A stretch of 64,000 bases of DNA. Source: Notospermus geniculatus. Its lineage: Eukaryota; Nemertea; Pilidiophora; Heteronemertea; Lineidae. Where the stretch lies: positions 95,168-159,167 of the forward strand of contig NMRB01000184.1 in assembly GCA_002633025.1 (NCBI GenBank). Direction: 5' to 3'. Positions within the stretch are counted from its first letter, which is position 1. Each line of letters starts with the position of its first letter. This document shows positions 23,858 to 35,500 of the stretch, piece after piece. Below the pieces are notes generated by a model. It had not been told where the DNA came from, ran no database searches, and saw only the letters and a list, made by a program, of their open reading frames with translations. Both the position numbers and the translations under genes were made by a program.

Positions 23858-26044
23858 TATTAGGGCACCTTTTTCAAGCTTTGTCTGCAAAAGCCCTTGG
23901 GAGATTCGGCACCTATCGGCCCTAGTGGACGCAGCACTAGTGTTGCCAACGGGACCCTGAGGCTAATTATATAGTATGAGCTTGGAGGTGGATTGGCGCC
24001 GGCGGGAAAGTGGGTGTGGCATCTTGTAGGTCTGGACCGAGTTTTTTCGGAGGAGTCATGTAGGCCTAACTTCTCCGTTTATGAGAGGCTCCAGAAAATT
24101 TGGAAAAAGAAAAAGCCCTTCTGTTCCCATCCTGGAACAAACTAACAAACTCACAAATTTTCATGGGTTTAGAGCTACGCGGTATACGGACACGCCGGTC
24201 AACAAGGCTTCCGCGTGGATTCATGTGATGATGAGATCGCTGCTTGCTTCTGGTTCCGTGGTAACCGCTTCATAAGGTTTGAATAGAATCCTCGTGCCTG
24301 CTTGCACCGCGGCGACCGAGTCTCACTCCATATGTAATGAAAATGAAAGGTTGCTATCTCCTACAATCGCTTCTCAATATCCTATTAGCCAGAGGAAATC
24401 CAATCTCTTACGCTTCGCCAGAATCATCACCTTGACAATATTTGCAAAGAAATAACAAAATCTTGTCTTTGATGGCGCTAGAATGGTTAGAATGAGTAAG
24501 CTCCCCCGTGAATTCGTTCATAGCCTCAAGCAAGATGACTGATGGGCCATGGTCGTCGCTTGAGTTGACGTCGAGGCGAGCCTTGTGACATTTGCTTCGG
24601 CAGAATGCCTGATAGAATTAAATTTGTTTTACTCAAATGGAATTTAAACATACACGGAGACCGTGACGCTTTTAGTTTCCCGAAGCCAAAGGATGATTCA
24701 AGGACTAAACGGCCGGGGAACGGGGGGTAGGCGGGGAGCGTGCCGTCGTCCGGGTCAGACTTTGAGGATCGGAGGGGGAGGGGAGGAGCCGTTGTGTGTA
24801 ACGTTCCTGTCCTATTTTTGCTGACATAAAAATAAGAAACGAGGTTTTGGCGTGATGTGCGAGAGCAGACGTTTACTATACATAGACATACACATTGAGG
24901 AATGTTCTCACACCCCAAGAAATTTGGATCCTTTAAGTAGGCGAGGTGCCACAGGAGAAATCTCGCATGTTTCCTTCAGAAACATGTATCATTTATACAA
25001 CTATTTACATTTTTATATAAAACTACAAGTCATGGCTGCATTATTTTCCCTGTCCCGTCGGTCTCAGCGGCAGGTACTGAAATCGCCGAAGAAAAACACG
25101 TTGATTGGTTGAAAACCATTGATTGTTCTTTTGGAAGCCAATCAGCGCATCGGAAACGACAGGCGCTACCAATCTCAGTATTTCATCCCACCGGTGAGAT
25201 CGGGAACCAAATCTCTCGTCAACTTCTCATTCGTCGATGCTTCCCACTCAAATTGACAATTCAGGGACATCGGAAATATAACGAGTGGGAGGAGTTTTGT
25301 CACAAATAATGAATGAATTCCTGTCCATGTCAGAGTTCACAAAGTGTCCGACCCTTACGTTGGAGTGCACAACAGAGTGTTGTTTGTTCAAAGTCGATCT
25401 ATAAACCGATATTGTCCCTACAAGGAACATTTCGATCGAAATATCCGTCAAATACGTCAACTAGCAAAAAATCACGAAATCCTAGGATCTGAGGAGGTTC
25501 TCGATTCGTTCGTTCGACCTTATCCTTGCGGCGTCGGTCGCACTAGACTACCTGATCCAACCAACCTGCGCGCTGCAGTCGGACATAGTCCGATGTAAAA
25601 TAGTTAGGACCGGGTACCAGTCTACGGTCGCACCCTGTGCGCTTAGTCCATTGTCTTGCCTTGCAATATAAAGGCACGTGCATACTATTACCAGATTACA
25701 TAACATCGCCTGAGATTAAATTTGCGCACCCAAAAGTAACCAAAAAATGTCCTTACAGTCAGACCTGTCTGTGTGTCGAACTTGCGATGAAGATGGACCT
25801 ATGGCCAGCCCTGTTTGAGCTTAGAAACGTGGCACCCTATTGGCCGAGCTAGGTCGAATTATAATGAAGTCCAAATTTTCCTCCAATCCGAGTATAGGAA
25901 AGACTATCATTTTGAATCGGCTGTTTGTCATTGGCCGATTCGCCGTCTTTCTAAGGCAGGATTTCGTTCGTGCTGCCCAAGAACTAAACTCAAAGCTATT
26001 CCGCGGAGAACTTATACGTATATACAAAGTCCTTTACAAGATTC
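23858..26044. other. Between TMEM231 and the ERG stop codon
   Basis: I looked for the missing first exon of TMEM231 and found no convincing match. The upper part is probably the ERG 3' UTR on the minus strand. Open frames here (for example 24526-24918 minus) have no recognisable family features. Confidence 0.45.
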
Positions 26045-26574
26045 TCAGGCATAGTAGGAACCTATATGTGGCGATATATGCCTCGGTTGTGGCAGCATCG
26101 TGTGATTAGGAAGATTTGGATACAAATTGGCACTGGCGTTGGTCCAAGTTGAGCTCGGGTTTCCGAAAAAGTCCGAACGCGTGGTCGGCATCGACGCATG
26201 CGCGCTCATGAAATTCAAAGATTGGTTGTACGGGTAACTCGACATGAATAAGTCCTGTTGGTATTTATATGACATCGGATCGGCGGGAGAGGGCTGCAGA
26301 GCTTGAGCAAGTCCAGCGAAATCAAATTTATATGCGTATCTTTTCCCATGGACTTTTGTCATGATATTTTTATCGTAGTAATACCGCAATGCCCGGCTGA
26401 GTTTGTCATAGTTCATATTCGGTTTGCTTTTCCGTTCGCCCCATCTCCTGGCTGTCTCGTCTGGATCGACCAATTTGAATTCACCATTTGTCCCTTCCCA
26501 CGTGATGCAGTTCGCATTGGCGCTGTCGCTTAATAACTCGAGTAGGAACTGCCAAAGTTGGATCTGTCCACTGC
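26045..26574 (-). CDS. ERG: ERG terminal exon: ETS DNA-binding domain and C-terminus
   Basis: The exon opens after a pyrimidine-rich acceptor and codes for the complete winged helix-turn-helix ETS domain. The recognition-helix region reads [17 protein letters not shown] with the two DNA-contacting arginines, preceded by [12 protein letters not shown] and followed by [12 protein letters not shown]. The remaining 90 or so residues are Tyr/Ser/Pro-rich and carry [11 protein letters not shown] and the conserved terminal PHIGSYYA, as in ERG/FLI1 C-terminal activation regions. The stop codon is at 26045-26047. Confidence 0.96.
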
Positions 26575-29500
26575 CTGAAAAAGATGGAGGGAAATGATCA
26601 AAAAAGTGTTCATACGATTTGTTGAAAAAAGGTATCATATGTACAAAAAAATTAAAGAAATTTAAAAAACTGTTGTAAGGAAATCTCTAAACTGAGCTGA
26701 GGCATTGAAATTTCAAAATGTCACAAACACCGAACCTGGAATTCAGCGTTTGAAAAAGTTGCTGTCACAGTTGACTATGATCTGTGACTGGCGATGACAG
26801 GTTGTTCCAATAATTCATGATACATGTTGTTTGAGAAAAAATGTGCCGGTAGTGACGTCAATCCGACGTTACCAAGTCCCATACAAGTGATTCGGTTTTT
26901 TGCCACCAGAGGTCGCCGCAGGGCCGATCAAATGTTTCCCACTCCCAACCCGACGCTTTATTGGCGCTCCTAGTAATACTGGCTCACTATTTCACCAAGC
27001 TTTTGTAAGATTTTTGCTCTCATCAATCACACCAATCATAGTGCAGATTTCCAGAATAATTTGGAGAAATAATGATATCAGTGGAGGGCAAGCGACCTCT
27101 GGTGGGTGAATGATGTACGCAAGAGAGACATCTGGCGGTGAGGCTGCCACACTAAGCAAAGGAATGAGACCCTTACCTGAATTCGATAGCCGGCTCGATA
27201 TAGGGCCAAACAGCTGATATGGATCTGAAAAGATTTAAAAAAAATAGCATAAGAACTAACTAACTGCCGGTGCCGGAACGTAAAAAAACCCACAGAGCCG
27301 CTCGCGGTAAACCTCGTTAAATCACATCACCACCAATCGTTTGGGCAACGAGCAAAATGTTTAAAGTGATTTCTACGGTGACTTTTACCTCCGGCGGCCA
27401 TCCTGAGTGTAATTGCCTTAAAGGCTTGATTGAATCAGGCCGGCATGTGCCGATGATTGAGCGCCTCTTTCATGTCAATAGTCACCAGTCAAGATCAGAT
27501 AATCGAGTACTTTGAAAATTACTGAGCATGATCAGCACTATTTGACCTTAAATTTCGGAAGCTCAAACAAAACGCCGCCATCAGGATATCCGATAATCGG
27601 ATTTGCCTGGTAAATTAAGAGTCAGGGTGGCTTGCAATGACTGGCAAATGAGCTGTGAGCCGAGAGAGGATGCGTTAGGCATTAAGTGAGCCTCGGGTGA
27701 AGACCTGTCACCAGATAAGGAGCGCTGACAATGACAAGCAGATAATTCAGCGCGGTATCGTCTGCCCCTTGTGCTGTTGTCTTCGTGATTGGATGAGTCC
27801 GCGCACGTGACGCCAGCAGATCATTTTAGCAGGTATTCGGCAGATTGATGCCTTGGTTGGTCAGTTTTCCGGTGTTTTAAATTCGCTCTGTCAATTTGGA
27901 TGTCCTCCGTGAACTTCTCGCACATAGGCCTACTGGTGGTATCCGACAGGAATTCACATCGGAGGTTCACATTTCTCTGCGGACATGTAAACTAGGGTCT
28001 CTTCCTGTTGATTTCTCAGGGGTCGTGAGAAGCAAACAGAACGCACGACTTCATTTTCACCAAACATAAGATATCACGGACTGTACGCCGCTGGCGTCAC
28101 ATCAGTTTGGTGATGGGAGTTGTTAGTGATGAAAGAGACCTTTTTTGGAGGTAAGCCTATTCTAATATTGCTGTTCAGCGACGATTCACCAGTATTAGTC
28201 TAAACCCTGCCGCACACTTGAGCTATCTGCTGAGCTAAAAATCATTCGAGACCGTTTGCTCAGCAGATAGCTCGCGTGTGCGCGTAATTTCGGCGAGTTT
28301 TCTGCCTCGCGAGGGAGAAAACTCAACGAAAAACACGCGCACGTGCGAGCTATCTGCTAGAGGGAGCAGAAATTTTCACAACAGGAGACGTTTTTTCGCC
28401 CTAATTGACGTGTTTTTATAGTTCAGTATGGCGGGCGCCGAACCACAGACAGCAAAATGCATCCGCAAGCACTCTAGTCTCGATCACCAGCCACTGTTGA
28501 GAATCTGGGGCCTAGTGAACCAACACTGTAGAAAAAACGGCTGGCTGCGCGAGACTACAAGGACTCGAGCGGATTTCCTTTCGAATACATTTATGTTCGG
28601 TATTCAATAAATCACTCTTTTTCCGCTTGGGAAGGATGTAAATCAATGATTTAATGAAAAAAAGTGCAGAAACAAATAAAAAAACCAATTCCTTGCAGGG
28701 GAAAAAGGAAATGAAACCATTTTCTCGGATGCTGACGTCGAAGCCAAAACGATATACAACTTCCCCGTCTTCCGTTTGAGGAAATCTTCGAAACTCAAAA
28801 TTGTACAAACATTCAAATCAGATTTCGAACGCTGGAAAACGGTCTAATTTGAATAAACACTGGCAATTTAAATACCAAATTAAACTTTGGAATCGGTTGA
28901 GGGTAAAACGTGGAAGTGATGAAATTAGCGGAGCTTGGATCTGGTCTGATTAAGGTGTCGCTGTTTGAGAAGAGATTCACGTCGGGAGGTGATTGAAATG
29001 GTCGCTTTTTCACAATCGTGCTCCAAATCTGTATCAGCCAAACGAATGTATCAAAAACATGACAGTCATGGCGACGAGATGTTAGCTGACGGTGAAAACT
29101 GCTGGGCGCCGAATAACCAGAGGGCGTTGTCAACGATCAGTTTGATTGTCGGACTCATGCTGTGAGTTATTTTGTCCCCAACGTCTGCCTCTGGAGTTGG
29201 CAAGTCATCAGCTGAGCGCCAGGCCCATGGGCCTCTTGTTTAGATTTTTGTCTATAAATCGGGAGTTCTTATGCTCGCTCCCCCGTCACCGTAGTGGGTG
29301 TGGTGACGGACGGAGCGAGCATTGAGACCTCTGACATTCTCAGGATGTTTGCGGGACAGTTTGACGAAGTTATCTTTGATTTCCTATTTATTTGTTGTGG
29401 AGCAGCCTACCTTGTGTTCGCCAGTGTTGGTGTACAATATCCCGGTTCTGTTGCGTCATACAACTGTGGAAATAACCAGCTGAAAATATAAGATTGAATT

Positions 29501-32500
29501 CCATGTCAGGGAGTATTATGCGACAAAATCGTCTGCACAATAATGGGTGTGGTGGGTGGGACACCTGACGCGTTGCGAGAAAGGTTTATTTGGAGAGCGC
29601 GGTGGCGCAGTGGTAAAGAGAGTCGGACACGAGTAGAGAGGCGGCGGGTTCGATACCCGGGCCAGGCGCCACCAAGTGGAGCACTGGAATGACTGGCGCT
29701 GCTCCTTCAGTTTCCTTGAGTTTTCTGTAGGTAACTGAACTGCATGATGGGTAAAGTTAGGTTGAAACATACGAGAGTCACTCCCGGCCTACAATGACCG
29801 CCACTGTGGACAGTGTCAATCTCTCGAATCACTACACCCGTATTTGTTGGCGGTAAATAGAAAATCCTATTGACTTTGGTCCCGAGTGGTGTTGGTCGAG
29901 GCCGCGACAGGATCCACGCGGTATCGACTTGATAGTTTGAACAGTATGGCGGGCGCCGAACCACAGACAGCAAAATGCATCCGCAAGCACTCTAGTCTCG
30001 ATCACCAGCCACTGTTGCGAATCTGGGCGTTAGTGGAGCAACACTGTGGAAAAAACGGCTGGCTGCGCGAGACTACAAGGACTCGAGCGGATTTCCTTTC
30101 ATTTACGTTCGGTATTCAATAAATCAGTCTTTTTCCGCTTGGGAAGGATGAAAATCAATGATTGAGTGAAAAAAGTGCACAGGAACAAACAAAACGATTC
30201 CTTGCAGGGGAAAAAGGAAATAAAACCATTTTCTCGGATGCTGACGTCGAAGCCAAAACGATATACAACTTCCCCGTCTTCCGTTTGAGGAAATCTTCGA
30301 AACTCAAAATTGTACAAACATTCAAATCAGATTTCGAACGCTGGAAAACGGTCTAATTTGAATAAACACTGGCAATTTAAATACCAAATTAAACTTTGGA
30401 ATCGGTTGAGGGTAAAACGTGGAAGTGATGAAATTAGCGGAGCTTGGATCTGGTCTGATTAAGGTGTCGCTGTTTGAGAAGAGATTCACGTCGGGAGGTG
30501 ATTGGAATGGCCGCTTTTTCACAATCGTGCTCCAAATCTGTATTAGCCAAACGAATGTATCAAAAACACGACCGTCATGGCGACGAGATGTTAGCTGACG
30601 GTGAAAACTGCTGGGTGCCGAATAACCAGAGGGCGTTGTCAAAGATCAGTTTAATGTCGGACAAGGGGACTCATCCTGTGAGTTATTTGTCCCCTGTGTC
30701 TACCCCTGGAGTTGGCAAGTCATGATCAGCTGAGCGCCAGGCTCATGGGCCTCTTGTTTAGATTTTCGTCTATTCTCGGGAGTTCTTATGCTCGCTCCCT
30801 CCGTCACCGTAGTGGGTGCGGTGACGAACGGAGCGAGCATTGAGAATCTCTGACATTCTCAGGATGGTCGACTGTTTGACGAAGTTATCTTTGATTTCCC
30901 ATTTATTTGTTGTGGAGTATCCTACCTTGTGTTCGCCAGTGTTGGTGTACAATATCCCGGTTCTGTTGCGTCATACAACTGTGGAAATAACCAGCTGAAA
31001 ATATAAGAATTAAATTCCATGTCAGGGAGTATTATGCAACAAAATCGTCTGCACAATAATGGGTGTGGTGCGACATGACGCTTTGCGAGAAAGGTTTATT
31101 TGGAGACCGCGGTGGGGCAGTGGTAAAGAGAGTCGGACACGAGTAGGAGAGGCAGCGGGTTCGGTACGCCGGTCGAGGCGCCACCAAGTGGAGCACTGGA
31201 GCTGCTCCTTCAGTTCCTTGAGTTTTCTGTAGGTAACTGAACTGCATGATGGGTAAAGTTAGGTTGAAACAGACGAGAGTCACTCCCGGCCTACAATGGC
31301 CGCCACTGTGGACAGTGTCAATCTCTCGAATCACTACACCCGTATTTGTCGGCGGTAAATAGAAAATCCTATTGACTTTGGTCCCGAGTGGTGTTGGTCG
31401 AGGCCGCGACAGGATCCACGCGGTATCGACTTGATAGTTTGACGGATAAACAAGAGAAACCATCAACGCTTGGGGACTTTCACCAGATAGAGGATGAGAT
31501 CCACTTATTGTTCGCTTGCGCTAAATATAAACACGAGTTTTATCGCACTTTACACATGCTTGGATGCCTAGCAGTCCATAAAATTAACCGCTGACTACAA
31601 TGGCGGTGTATTCCTCCTGCCGCGGTGATAATTCTCATAATTTGTCGTTGTGTTTAATTTGTCGTGAAATTTTCGCCAGCACGCGTTGTCGGTTCTGTGT
31701 TCCGGTGAGCGTGTGGGATTGTGGGGAGGATTCATCACCGTCTGCCAGGATGACTGAGGACCCTGGGACTAAATTGATAATCGTTTCCATCAGCTAGGAT
31801 GTTTTCTTCAACAGTGATTGTTAACTCTTTATACAATATGCAAATAGCACTGCCTAAATGCGTCCATAGCCAAAAAAGATGGGGGAGGACACGTTTTGCA
31901 TGGAGGGGAAAGCGAATCTGCTTGGGGTACGTGTCCTCAAATCCAGGTCCCATGCCAGGCGCTGATCCGGGAGAGGGCGCACCCGCCGCACCCCTTTCGG
32001 CCAACAAATCTGTAAAATCGACCGTGAAATTCTGAAGGAATTTGGAGCAAATCATTGAAATTCTCTGCAGATTTCAATATTTCTAGCACAGTGCGCCCCC
32101 TCTTTTCCGAAATCCTGGATCCGTCCCTGCATGCATGAGAAATTTTCATAGTGGTTCAACCGAAGGGGATGGGCCCGGGCCTAAGAATAAATTGCGGTTC
32201 TCACCTTGGCTCTGATGTGACGGTGGGGGTGGCGGGGACCAGACAGTTTTGGCGTGAAGTGGGTCTGAAAGTAAAGAAATGTGAAAAAAAATTGTCAGAA
32301 AATGCTGGCAAATGGAAGGAGGCACACCTCTGCCGCGCTTTGACATCCGATCCAGCCTGGAGTACAATCTGGAAGACAAACTACCAGTATAATGTTTTCC
32401 TTATCTTTAACAGATACCTTCCTCCAAGACGACATGTTGCCCTTTTTGCCGGATAGATGTGACGCCCAGGATACCGGTACTTGTAATACTCGTTAGATAT

Positions 32501-35500
32501 AGACAAAAAAGGACTCCTGTAATATACATCCCATTATAGCTTGGTTATTGCGCGCCTTCCTCGTCGGAAAGAGGTCGACAATCTAAAGATGAGACCAATC
32601 TCGGCATCCGTGGAGTTTCTTGCCATCCGCTTACAATCGCGTTGAAGTAGACAATCATATAACACCACTTGTATCAAAAATTTATAACCGAGCACAGAAG
32701 TATGCCCAAAAAAAGCAACACTGGGTTATATAACTAGGAGACGGAAACATAAAAATATTGGTCAGCGCTGTTTTTTGCGAAAGTACCAAAGAGAAACGTC
32801 ATTTATTACGAGATGATAGATGTGAAATCATATGTTGAGATCACAAAAAGAAGAAATAATTTCCTCCCTTCCGTGACTTTCATATCAAAGTAGATGCTGC
32901 TAAGGTATGTCTGAGTTTTTTCTGGTGAAGCAGGACGCATAGTTTCCTAAATCTCTATAAACTGTCACTAAACGACCTGGTTTCATCTAAAATATGGGCT
33001 AAAGAATATATGAGACCTAACGGATGAAGAGGTCGGGATGAAGACACAGAATACGACAGCGAGATACATTGCACTTTTCATGAATCTTGTCTTTGGTTTT
33101 TGTCTTTTATGACTACACGATGTTCGTTTGACGTTTCGTCACTTGCAAAGTCGGACGCCCTAAAGGCAGTAATGCCGACAGTTCGGTTTAAAAGAATTAA
33201 CTTGATCTAGTAATAAAAGGCGTCGAAGGATATGTTTGAAATATTTTTTTGCGGAGACACGTCGCGTAAAATATCATCTTAGATATCATGTAAAATGGAG
33301 TAAAACATGTGACGTTACGAAAGCAAAGTGGATTAAGGAAATATTTATAAGAAATTCGGCGTATTAAACCCACGGATGTCAATTTCAAGATTCAGGACTC
33401 CAGGGCCCGGTTGCACAAAAGCATACTAGGCGTAGTATCATTCAATCTCGTAGTTGGCTTCTAACTTCGTATACAAATGCATACTAAGTTAGAAGCCAAC
33501 TAGGAGATAGAATGATACTACGCCTAGTATGCTTTTGTGCAACCGGGCCCTGGAGAATACGGGAAAAACAGACTTGAATGTATATTTCATGACAGGAATA
33601 AACGGAATCGAAAATTAAGACAGACGACACAGGACAAGTCCGCAGAATTTTGTCGGCGAAAAGTTTGAAAACGCGGAAGAGCACCCTCGCCCAAAACGAC
33701 GATATCGTGCCCTGCTTGTTTAACCTCAATGTCAAACTTGTTTTTCGGAGAAATGTAGAAAAAATGTCGCTAATATGAATCAATTGCTTCCCCGCTCAGC
33801 GGTAGTGATTTGCATAAGCCAAGAAGACGCTTCTTTCCTCTACCTCCGCCATGGGCCATCATCTATAAATTTTCGACGAAAAATCATCAATTAACGAAAA
33901 AGCGGTGAATAAATAACCATAAAACTGCCTACCAGGAAACATGGTTTGAAATCCCGCAAAACACGAAGCTCGTAAATAGTCCGATTGCTTAAGACAGTGC
34001 ATGGCTAATAATTCCTTTTCCATGGTTGCGGTGAAAAAATCTTGGTTAATCCTGAGGAGAGTGGCCTGGTCCTTCCTGGTCCCGGGTACCTTTGATGAGA
34101 AGCCTTTATACTTCCGTCTATATATCACCGACAACAATATCCGGTCTCCGAGCAGACGACTTCCCTTGGCGTTCCCGGTGCGGTGATCAAATTTAGTGCC
34201 GCTTCGCGTCCGTCAGCGCGAGTTTTTCCTCTTCGATTGGGATTCAGAAGCCACGCTGCACGATCACTGGGCCGTTATTCAAATTAAATTCCGCCGATTG
34301 ACTTCTGTCGAGGGCTTAAATAGCCCTAATGAAGTTTACAGTCTGATTTTGTCAACCGAATGAATGGTTGAACTTTGCTGATTATCTGCCAATAACACGT
34401 CGATGCCACATTAACTGCCGCACTGCCTTTTTGTATCTGGCGTTTTAATACGTTCGTAACGTTTTCAAGTGAAGAATATTATTAAACATTTGTAAACAAA
34501 GGCCAGTTGAACACCTTTTATAGGAGAGAATTTAATTTTTCGCCAGCTTCCTCGTGCAACGTTTGATGTTGTCGCTTTGAACATTTGTTCAGTACTCGGC
34601 GACCGCGTAACTTGATTACACACATGAATGCGACGAGTCCAAATGCGATTCCGATTCGTCAAACCAACCTCGTTTCCAGACTTGTGACACGTTTCGTCAC
34701 ACACTCTCATTACACGATTCGTCCCGTCATGTCATAGGGACGAGGATATTGGTTATCGCCATCATAAAGCTCGGTTTTCTAAATAGGATGATTTAGCAAA
34801 TGAGCGGCTGAGGTGAATCGATAAGCAAGAGACTAGTTAATGTGATTATTGCAAAGGAGCTTAGAGACACGGCAAAATTGAATACCGTTTCCGTTATCGG
34901 GATGCTGACTGTATCCGGGCGGCACTGATTCAGGAAATGTCGTCCCGGCCAGGAAACAACCGAATCAGGTGATTTTCCGAGACCGAGTGGTTGACCTCGG
35001 CTGCAGGGCTCAATATTGTTGACCTCGGCTGCAGGAAGCGGTAGTCTGGTTCTTTGTCCTCATCAGATCCCTGCTCGGGGTATTACCGATTCCACTTTTA
35101 TACCTGAGTGATCAGGGGACCAGTCTTGGCTGTAGCAGACGACATGTTTCACAAACGTGATGGTTGTTTCCTCGCCTCACTTAGGGCGTCGTCTAGTGGA
35201 CAATGTATTGAACTAATGTTTGGAAATACACGAGGGGTACAGCCCCTTTACTAGTAGAACTCGAGGTCCTAACCCCGAAAATACAGGTTATTTCAACATA
35301 TTAGACTCTTGGGCCACCGTATAAGTCCCCAATGGGCCACCGTAAGTCAGAGCGACCGGCGAGCTTTTCCTGAGGAAACGGAACGACACGGGAATGAACT
35401 TGCCATCGATGAACCAAGTCACACCACGTAAAATAAACAAAAATGTTTTCCGTTTTGTAAAAGGCTTGTAAAAAGAATAGACCTTATTTTAAAACGTATG

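Larger units (their letters stand above)
28425..31440. repeat. Tandem duplication of about 1.5 kb, two units
   Basis: Unit 1 (about 28425-29942) and unit 2 (about 29943-31440) are collinear and a few percent divergent with small indels. Each contains the small two-exon gene, an inverted repeat with atgctcgctcc ends, and a tRNA-like segment. The boundary is in the words gatagtttga and cagtatggcggg. There is no gap between the units. Unit 2 is followed by a short retroelement-like fragment. Confidence 0.92.

Noticed and set aside
24526-24918. 130-codon minus-strand frame as the missing N-terminus of TMEM231
   Set aside because: No similarity to the TMEM231 N-terminal helix and no donor at the required phase.
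31600-31797. 65-codon frame with LCLICREIF and CRFC, zinc-finger-like
   Set aside because: Cysteine spacing fits no known finger and no partner exon is visible.
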